10,290 nt of DNA from Chloroflexota bacterium (GTDB taxonomy: Bacteria > Chloroflexota > Dehalococcoidia > Tepidiformales > Tepidiformaceae): the NCBI GenBank assembly GCA_021823905.1, contig JAKALX010000097.1:1-10290 (forward strand). Reading direction: 5' to 3'. The position numbers and the translations under genes were made by a program. This document shows positions 1 through 6,718 of this stretch, in pieces. Each line of letters starts with the position of its first letter. The stretch's first letter is position 1. Under the pieces are notes generated by a model. That model was not told the origin of the DNA. It made no database searches and saw only the letters and a list, made by a program, of their open reading frames with translations.

Positions 1-674
1 GCACGGCCTTCGACATGCTCACCGTCGAAGAGGTCGTGAGCCACTTCGCCTCGTTCTATCCAGCGCCGTTGCCCGCCGGCCGGGTGATCGAGATGGTCGG
101 CCTCGAAGACAAGCGCAAGAACCGCTGCCTGTCGCTCTCGGGCGGCCAGAAGCGGCGGGTCGAGGTGGCGCTCGGCATCGTCGGCGATCCGGAGCTCATT
201 TTCCTTGACGAGCCAACGACCGGGCTCGACCCGCTGGGCCGTCGCCAGTTGTGGGAGGTCGTGCGCCAATTCGCCCGCCTGCACAAGACCGTGGTGCTGA
301 CGACGCACTATCTCGATGAAGCGGAGGCGCTCTCCGACCGGGTCGGGGTCATCATCTCGGGCAAGCTGGCGGCCGTTGCTCCGCCACGGGAGCTCGGCGG
401 GCGGGAACGCGCGCTGGCGCGGGTCGCCTTTGTCCGGGAAGGAAAGCTTGCCGGCCAGCCTGTGCCGCCGATTCCGGGCGCTGTCGCGAATGGCGACGCC
501 GTGACGATCGCAACCGAGGCGCCCACGACCGTGGTCGTGGCACTGCGGGCGTGGGCCGCCGCGCTGGGCGAGCCAGAGCTTCCCGGGCTGACCGTGACGA
601 GGCCGTCACTGGAGGACGTCTACCTCGAGATGGTCGGGTCGGAGCATCTTGATTCGAGCCGGGCGGAAGGATGA
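1..674 (+). CDS. ABC-2 type exporter, ATP-binding subunit (DrrA-like), 5' truncated by window edge
   Basis: ATPase subunit that powers the membrane subunit encoded immediately downstream, probably for export of a drug, lipid or similar hydrophobic molecule. The reading frame is open from base 3, so Walker A and most of the Q-loop lie outside the window. In the visible 223 residues I see the ABC signature LSGGQKRR (about 45-52), Walker B with catalytic Glu LIFLDEP (65-71), the D-loop TTGLDP, and the switch His in LTTHYLDEAEA (His102). The C-terminal part (about 130-215), ending in PSLEDVYLEMVG, is the accessory DUF4162-like tail common in DrrA/CcmA-type exporters. Its stop overlaps the permease start as ATGA, so the two are translationally coupled. 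Family assignment is firm; the substrate cannot be read from the sequence. The inner ATG at 15 is not the true start, because homologues carry about 90 more residues before it. Confidence 0.95.
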   Translation, partial: TAFDMLTVEEVVSHFASFYPAPLPAGRVIEMVGLEDKRKNRCLSLSGGQKRRVEVALGIVGDPELIFLDEPTTGLDPLGRRQLWEVVRQFARLHKTVVLTTHYLDEAEALSDRVGVIISGKLAAVAPPRELGGRERALARVAFVREGKLAGQPVPPIPGAVANGDAVTIATEAPTTVVVALRAWAAALGEPELPGLTVTRPSLEDVYLEMVGSEHLDSSRAEG

Positions 675-1516
675 GCGCCGGCTCGCAGCCGTCTGACGCG
701 GCCCGGATGCCCGGCCTCTTGCGCCTCGGCTGGGGACGGATCGTCATCGAGCTCAAACAGTTCTGGCGGACACCGACGCGGCTCGTGTTCACCTTCATGC
801 TCCCGGTGCTGTTCCTGGTCATCTTCTCGGCGATCTTCGGAAGCCAGGAGATCCACGGGCCGCCTGGTTCCGCGGCGCTCAAGTTCCGCGACTATTTCGT
901 GCCCGGGATTATCGCCGTCGGGATCATGAGCACGACCTTCTCGAACCTGGCCACGTCGATCCCGATCGAGCGGGGGATGGGCGTGATGAAGCGCTTGAGC
1001 GGCACACCGCTGCCGCGCGAAGCGTTCTTCATCGGTAAGATCGGGATGGTCGTCATCGTTACCACCTGCGAGACCGTATTCTTGCTGGCCGTCGGCGTCG
1101 TCGTCTTCGGGGTAAAGCTACCGGTGGACGCGGCGCACTGGGCGGTTCTTGGCTGGGTGTTCTTGCTCGGCACGGCGTCCTGCTCGGTGCTTGGCATCGC
1201 CTACACGAGGCTGATCCGGAACGCGGAGTCGGCGATCGCGATCGTCCAGATGCCGTACCTCATCCTGCAATTCATCTCGGGCGTCTTCTTCCAGTACTCG
1301 TCGATCCCGAAGTGGATGCAGGACATCGCGATGGTCTTCCCATTGAAGTGGCTGGCGCAGGGGATGCGCTACGCGTTCGTTCCCGACTGGCTGGGCCGGC
1401 AGGAATACGGCGGCTGGCAACTGCCGCAGATCGCGTTGATTCTGTCGGCCTGGACCATCGCCGGCTTTGTGCTGTCGCTGCTCTTCTTCCGCTGGAACGT
1501 CGAGGCGGAATCATAG
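671..1516 (+). CDS. ABC-2 type exporter, permease subunit
   Basis: Membrane subunit of the exporter, partner of the ATPase gene that it overlaps by 4 bases (ATGA). The 281-residue product has a cytoplasmic N-terminus and about six hydrophobic segments (roughly 37-57, 76-98, 122-147, 155-178, 187-207, 253-274), the usual ABC-2 topology. The stretch ERGMGVMKRLSGTPLPREAF (100-119), between the second and third helices, is the characteristic ABC-2 coupling loop seen in DrrB/YadH-like permeases. FPLKWLAQGMR (223-233) matches the conserved region before the last helix. Length is typical for a half-transporter permease, which would work as a dimer with two ATPases. Substrate is unknown; antibiotic, polyketide or lipid export is only a family-level guess. 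No terminator with a U-tract follows the stop. Confidence 0.93.
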   Translation: MSAGSQPSDAARMPGLLRLGWGRIVIELKQFWRTPTRLVFTFMLPVLFLVIFSAIFGSQEIHGPPGSAALKFRDYFVPGIIAVGIMSTTFSNLATSIPIERGMGVMKRLSGTPLPREAFFIGKIGMVVIVTTCETVFLLAVGVVVFGVKLPVDAAHWAVLGWVFLLGTASCSVLGIAYTRLIRNAESAIAIVQMPYLILQFISGVFFQYSSIPKWMQDIAMVFPLKWLAQGMRYAFVPDWLGRQEYGGWQLPQIALILSAWTIAGFVLSLLFFRWNVEAES

Positions 1517-1592
1517 CGAGACTTCGACCGCCCCGACCGCCGGCAAGGGTCGTTGGGCTCACAGCATGAGGTCGTTCGGCCGCATTCGGCGG

Positions 1593-1604
1593 CTCCCGCG
1601 GGAG
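1593..1604. repeat. 12-bp perfect palindrome upstream of the secreted protease gene
   Basis: CTCCCGCGGGAG is a perfect self-complementary 12-mer. It lies 14 bp before the AGGAG ribosome-binding site of the protease gene, in the 114-bp gap after the exporter operon. It has no loop, so a protein-binding dyad is more plausible than an RNA hairpin. In GC-rich DNA such a palindrome can also arise by chance, and I see no matching second copy or clear promoter hexamers beside it. Confidence 0.3.
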
Positions 1605-1618
1605 TAGGCTCAGCGGCC

Positions 1619-1623
1619 AGGAG
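1619..1623 (+). promoter_or_regulatory. Ribosome-binding site fixing the protease start
   Basis: AGGAG lies 7 nt before ATG 1631. The frame is also open upstream to a TTG at 1553, but those extra 26 residues are not hydrophobic and would bury the signal peptide. The SD and the signal peptide together decide for 1631. Confidence 0.75.
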
Positions 1624-1630
1624 CTCCACG

Positions 1631-2710
1631 ATGCCATTCCGTCGCCTGGTCCTGGCCGTCACGGTGTTCTGCGCGCTCGCAGGACTGCTCGCCGCCGTCA
1701 CCGCTGGCAGCGGTCGAAGCGGGGTGCGCGCGGCGGCGCTGGAGACCGGGCTGGTCCACCACAACGACACGTCGCCGCGAAACTGGTTCCCGCCGTCGGG
1801 CGAGCGCCCCGGCCATGGCGTCACGAGCCAGAGCGTGATCGGCAGCGATGGCCGCGTGCGGGTCTCCGACACCAGCGTTTATCCGTTCCGAACCGTCGCT
1901 TACCTCGCGCTCTACGACAAGGATGACAACTTCTTCGGCACCTGCACCGGCACGTTCGTTGGCCCCGACGCCGTGCTGACGGCGGGCCACTGCCTCTGGG
2001 ACACCACGACGAGCGAATGGACCTACGGCATCCGCGTCGTGCCTGGCAAGGACGAGTCCTGGGAGCCGTTTGGCTACGAGTGGGCCACGGACTGGTGGGT
2101 TCCCGACGGCTACGCGGCCACCGGCCAGAAGGTCTACGACTGGGGCCTCATCAAGATGCCGGACAGCGCCCTCGCCGTCCAGACCGGCTATCTCTCGGTG
2201 GGCCTGGAGTCGAGCGCCACGCTTGCGCGTCCCGATTTCTGGCCTGCTATCGTCGGCTACCCGGGGGACCAGCCGGGCGGCACAATGTGGGGAATGTCGG
2301 CGCCAGCATTCGTGCAGGTAACCGACTTTCGCCTCTACTACGACGTCGACACCGCGCCGGGGCAGAGCGGTTCCGCCATCCTCTCGCTCAACTTCGACGC
2401 TTACTTCCTCGGCTACATCGTTGGCATCCACACCACGGGCGCGACGAGCGCGATCCCGCACAACGCCGGTACGCGAATCGACGCCGAGCTTCTCGATGAC
2501 CTGCTCGAAGGTTGCCGCCAAATGAGCTGCACCCTTGCCTACGCCGTCGAGCAACCGGGCCCGGGGAAGGCAACGCCAACCAACACCGTCACACCCACGC
2601 CGACGAAGACTCCCACAAGGACGCCGACGCCTACGGCGACCCCCACCAGGGCGCCGTCTCCGCGCCCGTTGCCGTTCCGCTCCTTCGGTGTTGCAGTCGC
2701 GCGGGACTGA
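1631..2710 (+). CDS. Secreted trypsin-like (V8/S1-type) serine protease with Thr/Pro-rich C-terminal tail
   Basis: Predicted exported serine endopeptidase of 359 residues. Residues 1-25 look like a signal peptide (MPFRR, then a hydrophobic core rich in Leu, Ala and Val). The catalytic triad is visible: His120 in LTAGHC, Asp170 in YDWGLIK, and Ser246 in the GQSGS motif (244-248). The GxSGS form and the spacing resemble glutamyl endopeptidase/V8-like members of clan PA more than classical GDSGG trypsins. Cys105 and Cys121 flank the His and could form the standard disulfide. A second Cys pair is at 295 and 300. From about 313 the protein becomes a Thr/Pro repeat linker and ends in LPFRSFGVAVARD with no folded domain after it. 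No separate propeptide domain is obvious, although residues 30-80 could serve as one. Substrate specificity is not predictable. It appears to be a single-gene unit. Confidence 0.9.
   Translation: MPFRRLVLAVTVFCALAGLLAAVTAGSGRSGVRAAALETGLVHHNDTSPRNWFPPSGERPGHGVTSQSVIGSDGRVRVSDTSVYPFRTVAYLALYDKDDNFFGTCTGTFVGPDAVLTAGHCLWDTTTSEWTYGIRVVPGKDESWEPFGYEWATDWWVPDGYAATGQKVYDWGLIKMPDSALAVQTGYLSVGLESSATLARPDFWPAIVGYPGDQPGGTMWGMSAPAFVQVTDFRLYYDVDTAPGQSGSAILSLNFDAYFLGYIVGIHTTGATSAIPHNAGTRIDAELLDDLLEGCRQMSCTLAYAVEQPGPGKATPTNTVTPTPTKTPTRTPTPTATPTRAPSPRPLPFRSFGVAVARD
2573..2647 (+). repeat. In-frame Thr/Pro repeat tract in the protease C-terminus
   Basis: These bases encode roughly residues 315-339 of the protease, built from irregular TPT, TPTK, TPTR and TPTAT units. 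Codons vary (ACG, ACC, ACA, ACT with CCC, CCG, CCA, CCT), so this is a protein-level low-complexity linker rather than a recent DNA tandem duplication. Similar PT linkers are common in secreted Chloroflexota proteins, where they sit between a catalytic domain and a surface-binding or sorting element. Confidence 0.75.
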
Positions 2711-2808
2711 CTTCGGCCGTTTGCGACAGGTGACGCACATTTCCTTTGTCCTAACGTGGCCGGTTTGACCTGCCGCGATCCTTGCCGGCGGTCACGCTAG
2801 GATGGGAG

Positions 2809-2816
2809 GGAGGTGA
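2809..2816 (+). promoter_or_regulatory. Strong ribosome-binding site of the DedA gene
   Basis: GGAGGTGA is an eight-base match to the anti-SD complement, 9 nt before ATG 2826. It fixes that start and implies efficient translation. It is the best SD in the window. Confidence 0.8.
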
Positions 2817-2825
2817 GCACCGCGC

Positions 2826-3428
2826 ATGGGATTTGACGTCCAGGCACTGATCGAGGCCGTCGGCTACACCGGCCTTTTCGCCATTGTCTTCGCCGAAACC
2901 GGCCTCCTCCTCGGCTTCTTCCTCCCCGGCGACACGCTCCTCATCACGGCCGGCCTGATCGCCCAGCGGGGCAAGCTCGAGATCTGGTGGCTCATCCCCC
3001 TGCTCTTCGTTGCCGCCGTCGTCGGCGACGCCGTTGGCTACCAGATTGGGCGCAAAACCGGCCCGCTCCTCTTCAAGCGCGAGGATTCGCGGCTCTTCAA
3101 GCGCCGCCACCTGGAGCGTGCCGAGGAGTTCTACGCGAAGCACGGCGGCAAGACGATCGTCATCGCCCGCTTCCTCGCCGTGATCCGCACGTTCGCGCCG
3201 ACGGTCGCGGGCGCCGCCCGCATGCCCTACTCCCGGTTCGCGCTCTACAACGTCGTTGGCGCCCTCGGCTGGGTTGCCTCCATGCTCTGGGTCGGCTACT
3301 TCTTCGGCACCCGTGTTGGCGACAAGCTCGAGCTCTTCTTCCTGATCCTGGCCGGCTTCACGGTCGCTCTCTCGACGCTGCCAGGGGCATGGCACATCTG
3401 GCGCCAGCGCCGCCGCCTGGCTGACTGA
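2826..3428 (+). CDS. DedA family (VTT domain) inner membrane protein
   Basis: Polytopic membrane protein of the DedA/SNARE-associated family. Members in other bacteria act in membrane lipid homeostasis, including recycling of undecaprenyl phosphate or phosphatidylethanolamine translocation. The 200-residue length is typical. Key family residues are present: Glu24 in FAETGLLLGFFLPGD, Asp36 in PGD, the GDAVGYQIGR motif (67-76), and the two arginines of ARFLAVIRTFAP (Arg115 and Arg121), followed by AGAARM. The acidic pair and arginine pair correspond to those needed for function in E. coli YqjA/YghB. Hydrophobic segments lie at about 16-46, 54-73, 138-161 and 168-188. The C-terminus is short and basic. 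It stands alone, 115 bp after the protease gene and 93 bp before the S2P gene. Which lipid it handles cannot be told. Confidence 0.93.
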   Translation: MGFDVQALIEAVGYTGLFAIVFAETGLLLGFFLPGDTLLITAGLIAQRGKLEIWWLIPLLFVAAVVGDAVGYQIGRKTGPLLFKREDSRLFKRRHLERAEEFYAKHGGKTIVIARFLAVIRTFAPTVAGAARMPYSRFALYNVVGALGWVASMLWVGYFFGTRVGDKLELFFLILAGFTVALSTLPGAWHIWRQRRRLAD

Positions 3429-3485
3429 GCGCAGCCCGCCCTCTCGGATCGGCACGAAGCCGCCACAATTTGGGCCGGGCGGTGC

Positions 3486-3515
3486 TTGTGCGGCGGGCCG
3501 CTGCTCCCGTAGCGT
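3486..3515 (+). promoter_or_regulatory. Putative leaderless promoter of the S2P gene
   Basis: TTGTGC (3486-3491), an 18-nt spacer and TAGCGT (3510-3515, fits TAnnnT) place the expected transcription start about 7 nt after the -10, exactly on GTG 3522. The gene has no SD. An in-frame TAG at 3510-3512 rules out any earlier start. This is inferred from spacing; the hexamers are only partial consensus matches. Confidence 0.4.
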
Positions 3516-3521
3516 AGCGTT

Positions 3522-4691
3522 GTGTTCGGCCGTTCCTTCCAGGTCGCGCGCGTCGCGGGCATCGGGATCGAGATCCATCCTTCGTGGCTGCTCATCCTCG
3601 CGCTTGTCAGCTACACCCTGGCCGACGGCTGGTTCCCCCAGCAGTACAACAGTTGGAGCACGGAAGCCTACTGGGCCGTCGGCATCGCCGCCGCTCTTCT
3701 GCTCTTCGTCACTGTCCTGATCCACGAGCTGGCGCACGCGTTCGTCGCCATCCGTCGCGGCCTGCCCGTCCCGAAGATCACGCTCTTCATCTTCGGTGGC
3801 GTTTCCCAGATGGCGAAGCAGCCCAGGTCCGCTGGCGAGGAGTTCCAGATAGCGGCCGCCGGGCCCGCCACGAGCGTTGTCATCGCCATCCTCACCGGCG
3901 CGGCAGCCTGGCTCCTGCGGGGCACGAACGAGAAGGCCGACGGCATCCTCTGGTACCTGGCGAGCGTCAACCTGCTCCTCGGCCTGTTCAACATCGTCCC
4001 CGGCTTCCCGCTCGACGGCGGCCGCGTCCTGCGCTCGATCGCCTGGAAGCGAACCGGCAGCTTCCGCCGCGCGACCCGCGTCGCCGGAGGCGTCGGCGAG
4101 CTCGTGGGCTATGGCCTGATGATGCTCGGCATCTTCCTCCTCCTCGGCGGCTTCGTCTTCGACGGCGTCTGGTTCCTCTTCATCGGCTGGTTCCTTCTCG
4201 GCGCGGCGCGCGGAGAGACGCAGAACATGCAGCTGGAAGCGATCCTCGCGCGCGTGACTGCCCGCGACGTGATGCACACCGACCTGCCGACCGTCCGGCC
4301 CGGCGACTCCATCCAGCAGGTCGTCGACGACCACATGATCGGACGCGGCGAACGCGCGCTGATGGTCGCGAACGACGGCGTCGTGCTTGGCATGGTCGAC
4401 GTCCACAATGTCCACGGCGTGCCACGCGACAGCTGGCCGCACACGCCCGTCCAGGCGGTCATGACGCCGCGCGAGCAGGTCGTGACCGTCACGGCGGGCA
4501 CGAAGGCGCTCGACGTCCTCATGCTGCTCGCCGGCAAGAGGGTCGAGCAGGTGCCCGTGCTCGAAGAGGGCTGCATGATCGGTCTGATCACGCGCCGCGA
4601 GCTGCTCGATCGCGTCCACCTCGCCGAAGAGCTCGCGCCCGACCCCGGAGACGCACCCGAACCGCAGTCCACCATCGATCGCACCGCGTGA
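3522..4691 (+). CDS. Site-2 protease family (M50) intramembrane zinc metalloprotease with C-terminal CBS pair
   Basis: Intramembrane metalloprotease of 389 residues. Such enzymes cleave transmembrane segments of regulators such as anti-sigma factors. The zinc site is complete: HELAH (His68, Glu69, His72) within a hydrophobic segment, and the third ligand Asp165 in NIVPGFPLDGGR (157-168). Hydrophobic helices fall at about 19-35, 50-75, 110-132, 143-160 and 193-228. Two CBS domains follow, about 245-300 (starting ARDVMHTDLPTVRPGD) and 308-368 (QAVMTPREQVVTV through IGLITRRELLDRV). They are likely a nucleotide-sensing regulatory module, as in the archaeal S2P and related bacterial enzymes. An in-frame stop 10 bases upstream makes GTG 3522 the earliest possible start. 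No SD is seen. No sigma/anti-sigma gene is adjacent, so the substrate is unknown. Confidence 0.93.
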   Translation: MFGRSFQVARVAGIGIEIHPSWLLILALVSYTLADGWFPQQYNSWSTEAYWAVGIAAALLLFVTVLIHELAHAFVAIRRGLPVPKITLFIFGGVSQMAKQPRSAGEEFQIAAAGPATSVVIAILTGAAAWLLRGTNEKADGILWYLASVNLLLGLFNIVPGFPLDGGRVLRSIAWKRTGSFRRATRVAGGVGELVGYGLMMLGIFLLLGGFVFDGVWFLFIGWFLLGAARGETQNMQLEAILARVTARDVMHTDLPTVRPGDSIQQVVDDHMIGRGERALMVANDGVVLGMVDVHNVHGVPRDSWPHTPVQAVMTPREQVVTVTAGTKALDVLMLLAGKRVEQVPVLEEGCMIGLITRRELLDRVHLAEELAPDPGDAPEPQSTIDRTA

Positions 4692-4925
4692 ACCGCGCTG
4701 GCGACGTTCGGCCGGCACGGCATCCACCCGTTCGGCGCCCGAGCCCTCGTTGACACTCGGGCCTGGGAACGCGGCCGCATGAAGCTCCACCCGATCGTGG
4801 GCGCGCAGGCTGCCGGGGGAACCATATTCGCCCGAGACAATCCCCATGGCGGAATCAGCTACCGTTAACCTCCGCGGCGTTCGGCCGTTCTGCTGAAGTT
4901 GGGCAACTGCCCGCCCGGAGACCGC
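4692..4925. other. 234-bp intergenic region with a stem-loop after the S2P gene
   Basis: I see no credible gene here. GCCCGAG (4737-4743) and CTCGGGC (4756-4762) form a 7-bp perfect inverted repeat with a 12-nt loop, 46 bp after the S2P stop. No U-tract follows, so it is at best a weak or factor-assisted terminator. The loop contains TTGACA (4750-4755), a perfect -35 hexamer, but no acceptable -10 lies 16-18 nt downstream. A 29-codon ATG frame (4780-4869) shows no SD or recognisable product. Confidence 0.4.
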
Positions 4926-6146
4926 ATGACCATCACCTATCGCCCCATCACCAGGGATGAAGCGCCTGCGTTCTTCCTCGCCCAGGGGAAGGGTTTCCAC
5001 CACGATCCCGGCCCCGACGGTCTCGAACGCTCGATGCGCCTCGGCAACTTCGCTCGTTCAACCGCTGCCTTCGACGGCGATGAGGTTGTGGGTACCGCCG
5101 GTATCTGGGATTTCGACCTCACCGTCCCCGGCGGCACGCTGCCGGCGGCCGGCGTCACCTGGGTGTCGGTCAAGCCGACGCACCGCCGCCAGGGCATCCT
5201 CACCAGCATGATGCGCATCCAGCTCGACGCTATTCGCGAGCAGGGGGAACCCATTGCCGCGCTCTGGGCGTCAGAGGCGCCGATCTACGGCCGCTTCGGC
5301 TACGGGCTGGCTGCCGAGGGTGTCGACTTCCACATTGCCCGGCCGCACGCGCGGCTTCGCCATACCGTGCCCTGGACCGGCCGCTGCCGCTTCGTCACCC
5401 GCGACGAGGCGCTCGCAGCCTGGCCGGCCGTCTACGACGCGGTCCGCAAGACGATTCCCGGTCTGATCTCGCGGTCGCCCGACTGGTGGGCGTACCGCCA
5501 CCTTCCCGCGCAGGAAACTCCGCGCCCGCCGCTCACTGGCAGCTTTCGTGTGCAGTACGAAGAGGACGGCCGGCCCCTGGGCTACGTTCGCTATCGCGTC
5601 AAGGAGCAGTATGCCGACGGCTACCCCACCAGCGAGCTCCGCGTTGTGGAGCTCATCGCCGCCAGCGACGCGGCCTACTCCGCGCTCTGGAGCTACGTCT
5701 TCGGCGTCGATCTGATGGCGACGATCGCCTGCGACTGGGGACGCGTCGATGAGCCGTTGCTCCACATGCTGGAAGACCCACGCCGCCTTGTCCGCCGGAC
5801 GCAGGACACGCTCTGGGTTCGTGTCGTCGACGTCGCGAAGGCGCTCGCCGCGCGCCGCTACGCAGTCGAGGGCCGCCTCGTCCTCCGCATTCGCGACCCG
5901 TTCTGCCCCTGGAACGACGGCACGTACGCGCTCGAGGGCGGGCCGAACGGCGCTACCTGCGTGCCGTCGCCCGCGACGCCGGACATTGAACTCGAAGCGA
6001 CGGCGCTTGGCGGCGTTTACCTCGGCGGCCAGCGCTTCCAGGCGCTGGCCCGCGCCGGCAGAGTGTCGGGATCGGCGGAGGCCCTCCGCCGCGCTGACTC
6101 GCTCTTCGCCTGGGATCCGGCGCCCTGGATCCCGGAGATTTTCTGA
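4926..6146 (+). CDS. Eis-like GNAT N-acetyltransferase with C-terminal SCP2-like domain
   Basis: Acetyl-CoA-dependent N-acetyltransferase of the Eis (enhanced intracellular survival) family, 406 residues against 402 in M. tuberculosis Eis. The acetyl-CoA loop VSVKPTHRRQGILTSMM (80-96) is intact. EPIAALWASEAPIYGRFGYG (108-127) matches the most conserved Eis block. Tyr121 aligns with Eis Tyr126, the general acid, and the chain ends in Phe406, matching the C-terminal Phe whose carboxylate acts as base in Eis. A second, degenerate GNAT region and an SCP2-like end (about 290-406, with GGVYLGGQRFQALARAGRVSG-type sequence split around 360-380) complete the layout. Eis enzymes form hexamers and acetylate amines such as aminoglycosides; the natural substrate here is unknown. 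ATG 4926 is preferred over TTG 4899 because GGAG (4917-4920) precedes it and the family begins about here. The next gene starts directly after its stop. Confidence 0.92.
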   Translation: MTITYRPITRDEAPAFFLAQGKGFHHDPGPDGLERSMRLGNFARSTAAFDGDEVVGTAGIWDFDLTVPGGTLPAAGVTWVSVKPTHRRQGILTSMMRIQLDAIREQGEPIAALWASEAPIYGRFGYGLAAEGVDFHIARPHARLRHTVPWTGRCRFVTRDEALAAWPAVYDAVRKTIPGLISRSPDWWAYRHLPAQETPRPPLTGSFRVQYEEDGRPLGYVRYRVKEQYADGYPTSELRVVELIAASDAAYSALWSYVFGVDLMATIACDWGRVDEPLLHMLEDPRRLVRRTQDTLWVRVVDVAKALAARRYAVEGRLVLRIRDPFCPWNDGTYALEGGPNGATCVPSPATPDIELEATALGGVYLGGQRFQALARAGRVSGSAEALRRADSLFAWDPAPWIPEIF

Positions 6147-6713
6147 GTGCGCCGAGGTGCTGACCTCCTCGCCGTCCAGCCCGAACGGGCCGGCGACGAA
6201 CAGGCGATCAGCCGCGTGCACGCCATCGCGTTCGGGGCTGGGACCGGGCGTTCGGGCAACGCCGAAGTCAGGCTCGTTGAGCAGCTTCGGGGGAGCGCCG
6301 CCTGGGTTCCGGAGCTCTCGCTGGTGGCACGCTACGAAGGCGAGGTCATCGGCCACCTGCTTTTCTCGCGCGCCGCCATCGAGACCACGGACGGCGACAT
6401 CGATGTGCTCGCCCTGGCGCCGCTGGCGGTGCTGCCAGGCTTCGAGCCGGCGTTCGCCGGCACAAGGCTGATGCGCGCCGGCCTGCGGGAGGCGCACCGG
6501 CTGGGCTTTCGGGGCGTTGTCGTGCTCGGCCATCCGAAGTACTACCGGCGGTTTGGCTACGTGTCCGCCGCGGATCGCGGAATTCGCTATCCCGCGCCCG
6601 TTCCCCATGCCGCCTGGATGATGATCGAACTCGTCCCGGGTGGCCTCTCAGGCGTCACCGGGGTTGTGCGTTACCCGCCGGCGTTTTCGATGGTGATGGC
6701 CGTTCGTGGGTAA
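6147..6713 (+). CDS. YhbS-like GNAT family N-acetyltransferase with degenerate acetyl-CoA loop
   Basis: A 188-residue GNAT protein starting at GTG directly after the TGA of the Eis-like gene. GGAG at 6134-6137 serves as SD 9 nt upstream, so the two are almost certainly co-translated. Family blocks are clear: RVHAIAFG (23-30), LVARYEGEVIGHLLFS (59-74), LALAPLAVLPGF (88-99), VVVLGHPKYYRRFGY (124-138), and VPHAAWMMIELVPGGLSG (152-169). These match the YhbS-like group of acetyltransferases. The pyrophosphate-binding loop, normally Q/R-x-x-G-x-G/A after the VLP strand, reads FEPAFAGTRLM (99-109). The usual Gln/Arg and first Gly are missing, so acetyl-CoA binding may be weakened or the enzyme may be diverged. 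Its substrate is unknown; YhbS-type members have been linked to small-molecule or RNA-associated acetylation. Its stop is 5 bp from that of the convergent Gre gene. Confidence 0.88.
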   Translation: MRRGADLLAVQPERAGDEQAISRVHAIAFGAGTGRSGNAEVRLVEQLRGSAAWVPELSLVARYEGEVIGHLLFSRAAIETTDGDIDVLALAPLAVLPGFEPAFAGTRLMRAGLREAHRLGFRGVVVLGHPKYYRRFGYVSAADRGIRYPAPVPHAAWMMIELVPGGLSGVTGVVRYPPAFSMVMAVRG

Positions 6714-6718
6714 GCCGC

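Noticed and set aside
1610..2740. A 376-codon minus-strand frame antisense to the secreted protease
   Set aside because: Arg/Ala/Gly/Val-rich shadow of a gene with a full catalytic triad and signal peptide.
2765..2803. TTGACC and TAGGAT as a promoter for the DedA gene
   Set aside because: The spacing is 27 nt, far from 16-18 nt, and no better pairing was found.
3434..3498. GCCCGCC and GGCGGGC as a terminator after the DedA gene
   Set aside because: The arms are 51 nt apart with no U-tract, and such short GC-only arms are expected by chance here.
3584..4753. A 389-codon plus-strand frame overlapping the S2P gene in another frame
   Set aside because: The product is almost entirely Arg, Pro, Ala and His, while the S2P frame has intact HELAH, LDGGR and CBS motifs.
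4780..4869. A 29-codon ATG frame in the gap before the Eis-like gene
   Set aside because: It has no ribosome-binding site, no recognisable product and no support beyond being open.
2751..5003. A 750-codon open frame on the minus strand, antisense to the DedA and S2P genes
   Set aside because: It runs opposite two well-supported genes. Its product is low-complexity, rich in Glu, Asp, Arg and Ala, with no recognisable domain, as expected from the codon bias of GC-rich DNA.
5271..6608. A 445-codon minus-strand frame antisense to the two acetyltransferase genes
   Set aside because: Same shadow effect: no domain is visible, and both plus-strand genes have clear family motifs and start signals.
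6149..6713. The second GNAT gene read as a pseudogene because of its broken loop
   Set aside because: The frame is open at normal length, with conserved motifs before and after the loop and a good start signal, so it is kept as a gene with an unusual site.
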